NCBI GenBank assembly: GCA_027475525.1
Contig: JAMWFC010000092.1
Coordinates: 186,001 to 250,000 of the forward strand
Direction: 5' to 3'
From: Macrolepiota albuminosa
Lineage: Eukaryota; Basidiomycota; Agaricomycetes; Agaricales; Agaricaceae
Length of the DNA: 64,000 nucleotides
Both the position numbers and the translations under genes were made by a program. Positions 12,257 to 22,789 of the stretch are shown here, piece after piece. The notes under the pieces are model-generated. The model had not been told where the DNA came from and did no database searches. It saw only the letters and a list, made by a program, of their open reading frames with translations. How positions within the stretch are numbered: the first letter of the stretch is position 1; every line of letters starts with the position of its first letter.

Positions 12257-13285
12257 GTGTATGATTGTTTCTTTACAGATTTATTGCCACAAGAAAATTG
12301 GGAGACTGACTTTTGTAGGCCTGAATCCCCCAACCCAAAGCAGCCATTTGCTTTGGACTACCTGGGCTCCTATGCCCTACTATATGGGCATTCTGAAATA
12401 CTCAATGTGTGGACCAGTCTGGCCATGGACCACGCCATGTGCATTCATTGGCACAGCCTTTTTGGGTTTGTGCTTGTTCACACTATTTGTGCTAGCTGCC
12501 CCTCCAAGTCCATGGTGCATAGGCACCTAGCATACATATTTGCATGGCCAGGCCTCTACAAAGAGGCCATCACTAACTATGAGGTGGTTATGGAGCAGCT
12601 ATTTATGCCCCTCCAATCCCAAGACCCTACCTTTGAGGCTTGACCTGTTAACATCCCAGAGAAATCTTTCTCCATATTCACCACTTCAGATGCATTATGT
12701 GTCCTGATTTACAACCAGATTTTGGTCAGCTGGGCTGACTACGCATATACCTATGGGGTCATTTTCTTAGCCCACATATTCTTTGCCAACTACTGGCTAC
12801 AGCAAGAAGCTGCAGAGATTGACAATAAGAAGCTTCAATGCCTCAACTATTACAGGACTTCCCAGTGCTTTACTAAGTGGGATGGGTGATGTGAGGCTAC
12901 CATTGACAATCATCAATGCCTGCTGTTGCAACAGCACAATAATCATCATGCTTTCAATGATGCATTCTGAAATGGAATGTACCTTCTTATTGGGCAAGAT
13001 ATTCACACTTATAAACTGTGGATGTGCCACTACCCATCCAATAATGGGGCTTTTTCTGAGCCCAAAGAACTCATGATGGATCAAACTAATGACCTCACTC
13101 TTACATTGTCTCTGCTATGGGACTATGATGACTCCCTGCCTCAGACAGGGCCATTGGGCACCTCACACAAGCCTGCACCCAAAGATAATTTCCTCAACTA
13201 TAACATAGATGATGCAATGGCTGATCTATTTTGGGAGTCCAGAGACTCTTTCATAGCCCCTGTTCTTGACTTATCAATGGCCTAA
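12257..13285 (+). pseudogene. Unidentified protein pseudogene with only TGA stops
   Basis: One frame can be read from about 12257 to the terminal TAA at 13285, interrupted by three in-frame stops (after codons for FEA at about 12640, KWDG at about 12888, and NDAF at about 12970). All three are TGA, the product expected from CGA (Arg) by C-to-T change at CpG. The reading is rich in Leu, Tyr, His and Trp, and Cys/Gln/His/Trp occur where Arg might be expected, again consistent with CGN decay. I do not recognise the family. It lies directly upstream of an LTR (13330) preceded by a G-rich tract, so it may belong to the internal part of an LTR element, but no RT, integrase or Gag motif is visible. 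Confidence 0.55.
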
Positions 13286-13329
13286 CCGTCATGGTACTCT
13301 GAGACTATAATTTGGCCTGATTGGGGGTA

Positions 13330-13563
13330 TGTAGCAGAGCATGCTATGTGGCCATGGCCACATAGCTTTTAGTTAGTAAAATTAGTTAAAATTATATTAT
13401 ATTTATTATAACATAATTTTATTTACATCATTATAAATACATACTTACATGCTGCTTAATAAGCAGCTTATTTTTGTTTATACTATATAGTCAATAGACT
13501 GGACTAGTCTGATTCTGTGCAGTGTGAACTTTAAGCTCTTACAAAAACCATAGCTTTGTTACA
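13330..13563. repeat. Solo-type LTR, family D, copy 1
   Basis: A 234-bp sequence with inverted termini TGTAGC...GTTACA, closely matched by a second copy at 63552-63778. A perfect palindrome lies close to the left end (13343-13366). A second inverted repeat surrounds the words tgctgctt and aagcagct. The body is A/T-rich. No matching target duplication flanks it (gggta versus aatag), so it may be one end of a larger decayed element. The G-rich tract ttgggggta just before it could be an old polypurine tract of a plus-strand element. Confidence 0.7.
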
Positions 13564-13729
13564 AATAGTGTGAAGCTGCATAAAGCAGACAGCTTACAAA
13601 TATAGAATGAGCTTTATAAGTATTCTATCAAGCAGAACTTTTATTCTATGAATTTACAATGGCATTATGCTAATTGAAAAATATTATAATGTTCAGATGC
13701 CCATTAAATCTTGCAATCTGCAGTGCAAA

Positions 13730-16048
13730 CTACTGCCTATCATCTGAATTAACTCAATGTCAGCTATAGATGAAGTTTATTAGATTTAACTTTTACTTTT
13801 TGTATTTAAATCTGCATTGTGCTTCACCAAAAGCTTTACAATGTCCAGATGCCCATTAGATGCTGCTATATGAAGTGCAGACTGCTGCCTATCAGCTAAA
13901 TCAACTCAATGTCAGCTATATGTAAAGTTTATTAAATTTAACTTTTACTTTTTGCATTCACATCTGCATTGTGCTTTACCAAAAGCTTTACAATGTCCAG
14001 ATGCCCATTAGATGCTGCCAGATGAAGTGCAGACTGCTGCCTATCAGCTGAAATAACTCAATATCAGCTATATGTGAAGTTTATCAGATTTAACTCTTAC
14101 TTTTTGCATTCACATCTGCATTGTGCTCAACTAAAAATGCTACAATGTTCAGATGCCCATTATCTGCTGCTACATGAAGTGTAGACCACTGCATTTCATC
14201 TGAACCAATTCAATGTCAGCTTTATGTGAGGTCTCTAAGATTTAACTCTTACCTTTGGCATTCACATCTGCATTGTGCTCAGCCAAAAGCTCTACAATGT
14301 CCAGATGCATATTGTATGCTGCTCTATGAAGTACAGACAACTGATTGGGACCTGAATCAACTCACTGTCAGCTGTATGTGAAGTTTATCAGGTTTGATCT
14401 TTACCTTTTGCATTTACATCTGCATTGTGATCAATCAACAGCTTTACAACACCAAGATGCCCCTTTTCTGCTGCACAATGAAGTGCACTCAATTGTTTTT
14501 CATCTAGAAGAGTAAATCAGCAATATGTGCATCTATTACGCATAAATCTCACCTGTTGCATTTACATCTGCATTATATTCAATTAGCAGCCTGACAATAT
14601 CTAAATGTCCTTCTTCCACTGCCCAGAGAAGTGCAATCCATTGATCTATATCTAAATTAACAACATCAGCAGGTGTGTACATGTGTAGAGTACATTAAAT
14701 GCAGTTCTTACTTGCATTATTGTTTACATTGCATTTAATCAGAAGCTTGACATTGTCTAGATGTCCATTCATTGCTGCCAACCTGAGTTCAATAGACCAG
14801 TCCTTTTCTGGCTTGAGAATATAAGTGGCATGTGCAATTTATTAAGCAATATTTCCCACTTTTTGTATTTGCATCTTCATTATACTTGGGTAGACACTCA
14901 ACAATATCTGGATAGCCATTTTGTAATGCAATTTTAATTGATTTATCTAAAACAGCATGAGCAACTAAATTGTATCAAATGGTTGATATATTCTTACCAA
15001 CTGCATCTGTCTTTGCTCCATGATCAAGTATATTCTTAACAATATCTATTTTCCCCTCTCTTGATGCATTGTAGAGCTTCTTTCCATGTATCCCAGGCCG
15101 TAACAGTGATTTTGCAAATTCACAAACTAATGGTAGTTCTCCAAGATCATGAACTGGCACCAAAAGTAAAAAAATGGCAAGGGTCTGACCAAATGTCCAT
15201 TTTTTTTCACCTGGACCAAGGTTTCCCCGGTTTGTATTGGCCTTGATTGTCACTTCATTATCAACAAGCATGACAATGTTGATACTAAGCAAAGTTGCAA
15301 GGGCTGGTGCCATCTTGACCCAATGTGGCTGTTTATTCAAAAACATTTTACCAAATTGGCCAGCAACAAAGACAATTGCTTCGAAAAAAATCCCAGGAAT
15401 AATGACATTCAGAACCGGGATAAAGAGGATGCCATAGATCATGATATACCAGACTTTGGGTCCTACAGAACCCAGTAGAACTTGTATACCAAGAATGGAA
15501 ATTGGTGCATTAAGGGAGCATAGTTTAGAGAGCCCAAAGCCGACTGGGTTCATCCAAAGCTGGAGACCAACTGCAGACATGAGCATCAAGTGCAATGAGC
15601 CCAACACCACCACACTGCTTGAACACATCTTGCATATCTCATATATCCACCGGTGCCTGAGGATTATATCGACTCTATGCGTTTCAACAGCCACCACCTC
15701 AATTTCTTCATGTAACTCCTCCTTGGAGAGATTGACCCTATGTTGGATGTAGAACAGCAAGTAAATGAACAGACTTGTGTTATTCATCCAGCTGAGGTTC
15801 AGGATGATCGTTGCATGAAAATTGGTGATGGTGCGAACTTGTGCGGCGGTCGAGACAAGAATGGCATAGCCAGTGAGGAGGATTGTCATGGATTGTGTCT
15901 TACAGCTCTTGAGTTTGGTGTGTGATATCCTTCCGCCTTTGAGGGCTAAAAGCGGAGGAACAAAAGTGAGTAGGTTCTGGGCATATATGGCAGTCCTCAC
16001 GCCGATGCCAGATATATCCGGATTGGCAGGAAAACATGAGTCAGTCAT
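13730..16048 (-). CDS. Multi-pass membrane protein with C-terminal ankyrin repeats (left-arm copy)
   Basis: Exon 1 (16048-14998, from ATG of MTDSCFPANP) encodes about 350 residues with roughly seven hydrophobic segments. It is followed by a series of short exons, each about 99 nt, encoding one 33-residue ankyrin repeat (ALHRAA...GHLDIV...LL...ADVNAK) and separated by about 50-60 nt introns with gtaaga-type donors. Four or more exons that I translated are open. The last exon meets a TAG at 13730-13732, where its right-arm homologue reads CAG. The membrane domain resembles a family of agaricomycete hypothetical proteins (DISGIGVR start); its function is unknown. Ankyrin repeats usually bind other proteins. 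The gene is the inverted twin of 50420-53492. Low CpG in the array suggests methylation. Confidence 0.65.
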
Positions 16049-16577
16049 GGTAAGCGTAGGTGGTGGGCTTGTCCAGATAGTGGTGAAAGTACAACAGCAG
16101 AAGTCTTCACAGCCTTATGGCATCGCGTATTATAAACCTTCGAAGTGGCCTCGTTTGCTGCATAGCCTGAAAGATGTGTATGCATATTCGTGATCGTTGG
16201 CTTGGAACTGGCGGAAAACAAAGAGCAAAATGATGGCCCTTTGTCGCACCAGCCTCGAACCAGGATGACTTTGTCCATGGACAATCTATGATTAAGAAAA
16301 TGACTCTCTGGATATTGTATTGTCCACAGGCATCCATTGGAAAGGACAAGTAGCCATTGTGAGGAAATTCCCATGCTTCTTTGTTACCCGTAAGACCGAA
16401 GGCGCCCAGTCACACGTCGCACTTTCACACATCTGTTTTGGTGTTGATGCGCCCGTTTGTTTCCTCAGCGACGTTGATCGGATCTCGTCGTCGTAGCCGC
16501 CGTAAAACCGAAACATTTCGACCCTCCTAATTAAAGACTGACGGTCTATACAAGTAAAATCTAGAGGTATCATAAGT
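16049..16577. other. Upstream region of the left membrane/ankyrin gene
   Basis: About 530 bp with no gene I can support. It matches the segment upstream of the right-arm copy only near the gene start (for example the words ccaccaccct and cagaagtc). From about 16340 on it is unlike the right arm. Short open frames here are not convincing. Confidence 0.5.
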
Positions 16578-16656
16578 TCTCTGCTAGTATATCGGCTAGT
16601 ACACGCACCTTTTAATCATTAGTTGATCGCGCGAAAGGTGGGGTTCGACTGTGACG
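16578..16656 (+). pseudogene. tRNA-Asp pseudogene fragment
   Basis: The 5' half is nearly identical to the tRNA-Asp at 19915 (TCTCTGC acceptor strand, A box TAGTATATCGG). The anticodon arm is destroyed (cgcaccttttaatc), the T arm is altered (ggttcgactgt in place of ggttcgactcc), and the 3' acceptor strand GCAGAGA is missing. It is a dead copy of the tRNA found twice elsewhere in the duplication. Confidence 0.75.
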
Positions 16657-16669
16657 ACGGTCACCGACG

Positions 16670-16975
16670 TTACTACTAAGCTATATTCTACACTAAAAGG
16701 AACCGCATATCATATAACTAAACCACCAACATTGGATAAAAGATGGACGATGATCACGGCGAAATACGTCAGGCACTCACCTATTAGAATTAAAAGCGCC
16801 CTTGCGCCTTGTCAACTGCTCTTGCGCTGGCCCGTGCCCATACTTGTGCTTGTGTTCAAGTTCCAACTCCCGCTCCAGCTCCCTTGTCCCCGCCATAGCT
16901 ACCAATCCCTGCCCAACCTCAACCCCAACCCACAACGGCTCTGGATCTGGGTCTGATACACGCCCCGCCTACGAT
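16670..16975 (-). repeat. Segment duplicated from the TVP38-like gene tail
   Basis: This stretch matches about 23120-23590 in the same orientation: shared words include actaaaccaccaacatt, the run around cttgcgctggcccgtg, and caacggctc. In the 23.3-23.6 kb copy it covers the C-terminal tail and 3' flank of the minus-strand TVP38-like pseudogene. Here it is an isolated fragment, so the inverted duplication has been further rearranged. Confidence 0.6.
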
Positions 16976-17079
16976 TTCACCCATCGTGGAGATTACAGTC
17001 GTGATAAGCAAGCATCGAGCATCTCCACATCTACTCTTCCGATCTCTCCAGCCAATACGAATCGGCAGACGGTCTCGCA

Positions 17080-17927
17080 GCGCATCTTGAATCCGGGCGC
17101 AAGTTCAGCCTCCTTATCTCATACCCGTATCTGTGGTTCTCGGCATCTTATTGGGAGCTCTTGCTGCGTGGTTAATGTACAAGTGGCCCATGAGGCGACG
17201 CAAGGTCCAGGACAACGTGTTTGTATGCGGCCCTCGTTACGTCCCGGCCGCGAGTGACCTTTTTGAGGGTGGAGAATCGGCGCAACAGTACGAAATGCAT
17301 GTCGTTGCCCTCAACTGGCCTGATCGCAAGGAGGCCGGCAAGGAGTCTGAGATGCACAAGGAGGAAGATCCGTTCCTTCTTCCGCCGTTGCCGACAGCCC
17401 AAAGAACTGGGAGGACGAAATCGGCGCAATCCACGACGACCACGTATTCGGATGCGACTTATGCGCTTGAGACGGATGACGAAAGCAGGAGGGACGACGT
17501 TCCTTGGGAGAGCCTGAGACATAAGAGCATCAAACGCGGCATTCTGGCGGAGGTGAAGGAGGGAAACCGTATTGATACTCTGAGGCCGTCGGGTACTGTG
17601 CGGAATACGGGCACGGGAGTTGGGAAGAAGAAGGCTTCACGAAGGGTTTCGCGACATAGAAGAACGGGCTCGGACCACAGCAGTAGACCCCCCAACCTTC
17701 GTGCCGATTCTGTGGTTACTACACTATCTCTTGTGTCTACGACTACCGCGGGGGACAAAACGCAGTGGAAGCCCGGTAAAGGCTTCAGGATCGTGGAGGG
17801 GTCTCCTCTCTCCTCGCGTGGTCCCACCCCGGTCCCGTCTGAGGATTCTGCTGCGGTCGATATGGGAGATGGGTATACTACCGCCTCGGCGCGACACAAT
17901 ACGAGCCGCAATCCCTTAGCTTCCTAA
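17080..17927 (+). pseudogene. Single-pass membrane protein, truncated (left-arm copy)
   Basis: The readable frame begins with a short Pro-containing stretch just after an in-frame TGA (near 17088). It then encodes one clear transmembrane helix (about 17124-17185) and a basic stop-transfer WPMRRRK. A soluble, Ser/Thr/Arg-rich tail follows, with the segments SDATYALETDDESRRDD and KKASRRVSRHRRTGSD. The usual extracellular Ser/Thr-rich N-terminus of such fungal proteins is missing. Relative to the right-arm homologue (47857-48960) the C-terminus stops early (NTSRNPLAS, stop at 17925-17927) and about 18 internal residues are absent. Orientation is opposite to the right-arm copy, as the inverted duplication predicts. 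Function unknown. Confidence 0.55.
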
Positions 17928-18343
17928 CCGAAAACTCTGTCAATTGATTCAGCATGGATACAAAATGATCTGCCTTCCATGCTCAAAGGTCCTGCGAAAC
18001 TGACGAGATTTACAGCAATCTCAGAATGTGCCAAAGCGAATGCGAGGAAAGCTTAACCATCTTATAATGTACCGAGTCAGGATAGAACTGACACCGCAAT
18101 TACAGATGCTTCCTCGACGAGAATTCTGGCAATCACCAATTTCTTCTTTGAACGAACGAAACAAATGATGCTTTCTACTACTATTACTCACTTTACAATC
18201 GCCTTGCAAAGAAAACGTGTTCGAGAAGGTTTGATGCACTTCGTGTGTATTTGGCGTCCCGCCTCTGCCTAGCTGTAACCCAAGATACAAATAAAGAAAG
18301 GAATCGAAACCAGATATACGAGACCGAGTCATATGGAAGACAA
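17928..18343. other. Spacer between membrane gene and SDR pseudogene (left arm)
   Basis: Convergent 3' regions. The segment is homologous in reverse complement to about 47465-47790 of the right arm (shared words gaatgtgccaaagcgaat, ttacagatgcttcctcga, ttctggcaatcaccaattt). No gene seen. Confidence 0.6.
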
Positions 18344-19363
18344 TTACCAGGGTAACTCAAGTGGTGTAGGTAGGTTCTTCCCCATGACACGTTCAGCCTC
18401 GCCGATGTCTCTGTAGAATTATTTGAGTAACATAATCTGTGAATATATGGGTTGTAGCATACCTTGGGCCTCGCGGGGCCCAGAACGTTCCCGTTTGTTC
18501 ATGGGTGAGAGTTGTGATGAAATCGACCGTGGACCGCGCCGCTACAGCAGGCTCAACAGCTGCTGAGGTTGAGTATAGGATTGATTATCGGTGAGGGGAC
18601 ACCTTACCTCCGCCTGATTCCCAGTATTTGTCATACCCAACGTCCCTGGTCATGTCCGTCCGCATAAAGCCAGGCTGTAGTAGTTTATAATATTGAATTG
18701 CGATAGCGCTCGGGGAATGGTTAGACTAAGACTTACATGTATCATAGCGACTGTGATGCCTTTATCTTGAAAATCGTTGGCAAGGAGTTTACCGACCATG
18801 TTGGCAGCTTCCGTGGTGGCCGTAGTTCCCACCGCCTTCTTCCTTCGTACGTAGCTTGATCGAGGCACCCTCTGACGTGATAAGGATGAACTTTGACCGC
18901 GGTGCCAACAGGTCAGTATGATACCTGAGAAAAGACACATCAGATGCTATTGAGTTGGTAATAATGAAACGTGATACTTACAGAGGAAGACAGGCGCGAT
19001 AGCGACAACTTTGTACATCTCAACCTCATCTTCAAAATTCGGTTCACCAAAGGACTGATAGATAGCGCGGTACCATTAAGAACGCCTCGACACTGCCTGG
19101 CCCATCCTACGACGTACCTCTTTCTTGAAAACCCCAGCATTCACAATGACCAAATCAAGCTTGGTCTCTCCCAGCGCCACAGCGATCTTGGCGCCTGCAT
19201 CTTCGCGGGCGGTGTCGATTGGGCTGATACGTTCGACGCCAGGTGGGAGCTGGCTGTCACCTGAGCGGGTCGTTCCAAATGTCCGATAACCGTCTGCGTG
19301 GAGGACCTTTGTGAGCTCGTATCCGAGACCACGCGACGCGCCAATGACAAGGGCCGTAGGCAT
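18344..19363 (-). pseudogene. Short-chain dehydrogenase/reductase (SDR) pseudogene, left-arm copy
   Basis: Six-exon gene structure like the intact right-arm copy (46422-47464). It starts at 19363 with MPTALVIGASRGLG, the Rossmann glycine motif that binds NAD(P). Two deletions disable it. About 10 nt are lost before the exon-2 donor (ttcctc then tgtaagt), and 8 nt are lost in exon 3 exactly at the HGSKAAA segment (cacggaagc then tgccaacatgg). The second removes the catalytic Lys codon and shifts the frame into a TAA within a few codons. The remaining exons, up to the terminal TAA at 18344-18346, are still easily aligned with the right arm, so inactivation is later than the duplication. Confidence 0.8.
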
Positions 19364-19914
19364 TTGCGGCGGCGTTGTTCAAGTGCTGTTGTATACGTAT
19401 GCTGTAATAAATAGACGTCATCTGTACACAATATGGACTTTTTGAAATGTTGCGGTTGAACTATAGAGGTATAGTTGCACAATGGACATCTTGATATGGT
19501 TCAGTGGAGGAACTCGTCCAAGCGGAAGAGGTTTCGATGAAATCTGGTCATGGAAGCGTCTGGAACACAGGGCTACAAATGGACAAAGCTATACATAAAT
19601 TAACAAGCGCCAGGTATAAGAGATGAAATTTGAAATTCGACACCGGAACAATGGCAGATGACATGATGTGATGGCCAGTAGACCATAGAATCAGAATCAG
19701 AAAAAAGAAGGATCCGATTGCGGTTGCGGTTGCTATGTGAGCTTATGTCCAAACTCATCTATTGTGTTGGTCCTGTGAGCCTCACGTTTCTCTGCAAGCT
19801 TTGACCCATTCTCCGATAAGAAGAACTTGTAGGAACATCGGGAACCTTTCCAATTAAAGGGCTGATCGAAAGCCAACTGGGTATATATAGATGAAGCCGA
19901 GACCAATAATAACT
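19364..19914. other. Intergenic region upstream of left SDR pseudogene
   Basis: Homologous in reverse complement to about 45950-46400 of the right arm (shared cttgttaatttatgtatagc and the run around gcaatcggatccttc). This lets the edges of the right-arm transposon block be placed at about 25605 and 45945. No gene. Confidence 0.65.
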
Positions 19915-20395
19915 TCTCTGCTAGTATATCGGTTAGTACACGCGCCTGTCATTCCTGTGTTTACTACGATTGTTACTTGTTACTTGATTGATATCTACCT
20001 CCGCTAAATACATAGCTAAGGACAATACTTGTAAGGGTACGCCTCGGTAGACCTAATAGATATTTTTGTTTTTATGTCCATACTAGTGCTTATCCTTATC
20101 CCCTCCCTGCATCACAATTTCCTTTTTTATCCGTCTTATCCCAGCATCTGGCGTTCTTCATGCACGATGCGAAAGTGCGCGTGTCCTCTCACACGATGTG
20201 GTCTCACGTCGATTGCGCCAGTGGATAGCTAATGAATGGTGTCGGTGGCATACTGGATGCTAGGTAGTGCGCTGGATGGATGGTTGGCAGTTTCTGGTGG
20301 TCATTTTCTCGGAAGGTGTGGATAGTGTGAGGGCGGTGGTTATGATGAAGGGATCCACATCGCGCGAAAGCTGGGTTCGACTCCCAGGCAGAGAG
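19915..20395 (+). tRNA. tRNA-Asp (GTC), split by a 409-nt intervening sequence
   Basis: 5' half 19915-19951: acceptor TCTCTGC, D arm with A box TAGTATATCGG, anticodon stem CGCGC, loop CTGTCA(T) with anticodon GTC at 19948-19950. 3' half 20361-20395: stem GCGCG, AAAG, T arm CTGGG/TTCGACT/CCCAG, acceptor GCAGAGA pairing perfectly with the 5' strand, and discriminator G. The interruption falls one base 3' of the anticodon, the canonical intron site, but is 409 nt long (19952-20360). The twin tRNA in the right arm has a 30-nt intron at the same point with unrelated sequence. Whether this copy is expressed is doubtful. Confidence 0.8.
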
Positions 20396-20477
20396 ATATA
20401 TGAGTCTTTATTTCTTTTATAACCAGTGGATGTCCAGCGACAGCTAGAACATTACAAAGAAAACAAACTCTATCACA

Positions 20478-21634
20478 TTAAACATGCGGGTCTTCTCTTT
20501 GGAGAGCGACGTCGTTTGTCCCAACTCCTCCCGCATCGTCAAGTCCCCGTGCATCCTTCTGCAACTCTGCCTCCTCAACCTGCATCAGATCCACAACCTC
20601 CTCTCCACCTTTTTGATCCTCCTCAGTCTCGTCCCCCTCATCCTGCTCATCCTGGTCCTGATAATCTGGACCCTCCTCTCCCTCTCCCTCTCCCTCGTCA
20701 CCCACCTCATTGCCCTCCCGATCCTGACCCACATATCCCCCAGCTGCAGATATAGACGCCGCAGCAGCAGCGTCGCCAAGCTTTTCCCAATCCACGTCCA
20801 TCTGGTTCTGGTGCGCCTGCAGCGCGTGCTGCACGAGCGGCACAGATGTGAATGGCGCACCTAGGTCTTTTGCTTTGGCTTTGGCTTTGATCGTCGGGGG
20901 ACGCGGTGGTGCGGAGGCTGAGGCTACGAATTCAGATTCGAGGTCGGGTGCGGACTCGGGCACGGGCACGGGCACGGATATAGACGCGGACGCGGACGCA
21001 GAGGATGGCGGCGGGGCTTTCTTCTTGTCGGTTTTGACATTGGCACGGTAAACTGATATATATTGTATTTTAATTAGAGATTGGACATGTTTCGTGGTGG
21101 AACATACGTACCGACTAGTTCGGTTTGTAGCTTCTCGACGAGGTCACCGAATTCTATCATTTCGAGCGCTTTCAGCACGTCCGAGGCGGAGATGGACTTG
21201 TGTTGCTTCGAGACTGCTACATCGTGGGCTCTACATTCCGGTTAAACGCGTTGAGAGAAACTCGTGATAGGACTTTATAATCACATACGCACGTCGCAGC
21301 TAAAAGTTCGTAATTATAAACACACGAATAAAAAAGCATAGTATAATGATGGGAACGTACCAAGGTAATTTATGAACACCGTCGAGCCTTTCACGAGCGA
21401 CAGCACAGTTTCCTTCTGCAACTTTGCATTATCCGGAAGCTACATGTGTGTGTTTTTGTGTGATCAGCGTACACTTTACGATATTCATACAAAACGAAAA
21501 CGAGGGCTTACAGCGGATTTAGCAATCTTGGTGACGAGGCTCTTGGGGAGCTCAAAGTTCTCGATACCGTCAGAGACGAGGTCTTGCTGGGCTTGGGCGG
21601 AAATTGGGCCAGAAGGAGCGTCTTTACGCGGCAT
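20478..21634 (-). CDS. DNA polymerase epsilon / chromatin-remodelling histone-fold subunit (Dpb4/POLE3-like), left copy
   Basis: Five exons: 21634-21512, 21439-21361, 21299-21293 (7 nt), 21230-21112, 21052-20478. All introns have GT-AG ends, and the total of 903 nt encodes 300 residues. Residues about 28-108 form a CBF/NF-Y-type histone fold (FELPKSLVTKIAKSA, LAATAHDVA, ISASDVLKALEMIEF). The rest is an Ala/Ser/Pro linker and a long Glu/Asp-rich tail ending REDPHV. In yeast and human the family partner is Dpb3/POLE4 in Pol epsilon, and Dpb4/POLE3 also sits in ISWI-type remodellers. It is head-to-head with an almost identical intact copy at 24220-25364. The micro-exon CTGCGAC is preserved in both copies. 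Confidence 0.85.
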
Positions 21635-21734
21635 GTTGCATGTAATTGTAACGTGCACGTGGGGAACAGTAGAGGGTACTAGTCGAATTCACGCGCCGTA
21701 TGGTCGTGTTTGGCTACCTTTCTATTATCTTTTG

Positions 21735-22063
21735 TGCTAAACCAAAGCGAGTTCTCTACTGAAACAAAATTCGTATGGTATGATTCAACTTTCTATGCAT
21801 GACACCCCCAAGGATAGGGACAAATTGGAGACGGTCATCACAAGTCTGTAACCCACCCATACATATAAATAATCTGGGAATGATATGGACTTAGATTTCA
21901 ACAGAAGGGCACATTGGATTGCGATTAGCGAGGTACGAGCAACTGGATTTACAACTCGTATACATATTGAGGAATCTGGGGAGTGATCATATTCCGGCAT
22001 TTGCACAATTGCTAACATGGACTTGAATTTGAACTTATCATCGCCAAGTCACTACTGTGAGAC
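21735..22063. other. Short spacer at the left edge of the duplication centre
   Basis: Homology between the two Dpb4 upstream regions ends near 21735 on the left and near 24150 on the right. Beyond this I see only a short open frame (minus 21785-22018) with no supporting feature. Confidence 0.5.
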
Positions 22064-22762
22064 TCAGTTGATATTGAATTCCGGAATAGACTCTGAGCAT
22101 TTAGACTGTTGAGCAATTCGATAAATCACGAGGAACGGGGAGGGAGACGTACTGATATCAATGCCTTTGTCGATAAGCCTCGTTCTTATCGGTTTCTTGA
22201 CATGATCTAATTCTGACCTGATCCGTTCAAGCATTTTCAGCTGTTCTTTGATCTTCTCGTCCTCGTCCTCTAATCCAGTCAATGCTATCATACTCGCTTC
22301 GAGGTCTTGACCATATTGGATTTTGTTCATCCTCTTAAGTATGGTTATCTTACTCCGCATGTCTGCAAGCCGACTCTCGAGTACCCTTGCTTGACTCACG
22401 GCAACAGGATATTTGTCATGATACCCCCTTTCAGCCCAGTTAATACTGTCGCGAAGCATCTCATTGGTGTTCTTCAGAGGTTGGCCATCAAGTCCCTTGA
22501 CAGGGAGATGATTTGTAGTAACTGGTTCATTCTTGAATTTGGCTAAAATCCAGTTTCCTTGACTGTCAACATTTCTTGCTAGTAGCGTTCGCCTTTGTTC
22601 CAGGTCACTCGTCTTCATGACATACGCTGAAACGTCCATGCTCCCATTATGATCTTCTGTCAACTCCAGGTCTATGCACTCACGAGGTGTTACATGCGTA
22701 CACTGACAGACCACCGATGCCGGCACCTTCCCAGCTGATGATCTTGGATATCTAGCGCGCAT
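22064..22762 (-). CDS. Hypothetical protein between the two Dpb4 copies
   Basis: An open frame of about 232 codons from the ATG at 22762; an in-frame TTG at 22789 lies upstream, but ATG is preferred. The middle and C-terminal parts are charged and helical, with heptad-like Leu/Ile/Met spacing suggesting a coiled coil (region with SRLADMRSKITILKRMNK). Near the 3' end a gtacgt donor-like site follows GID-I, and a cag acceptor-like site comes about 50 nt later. Splicing there would end the protein almost at once; without splicing it ends at 22064. I do not recognise the family. It lies in the unduplicated centre of the inverted duplication. Confidence 0.45.
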   Translation of the reverse strand: MRARYPRSSAGKVPASVVCQCTHVTPRECIDLELTEDHNGSMDVSAYVMKTSDLEQRRTLLARNVDSQGNWILAKFKNEPVTTNHLPVKGLDGQPLKNTNEMLRDSINWAERGYHDKYPVAVSQARVLESRLADMRSKITILKRMNKIQYGQDLEASMIALTGLEDEDEKIKEQLKMLERIRSELDHVKKPIRTRLIDKGIDISTSPSPFLVIYRIAQQSKCSESIPEFNIN

Positions 22763-22789
22763 CGTTGCGCGTGAGTCTATCTCGCCCAA

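Noticed and set aside
16578..16656. Third functional tRNA-Asp
   Set aside because: The anticodon arm and 3' acceptor strand are lost; annotated as a pseudogene.
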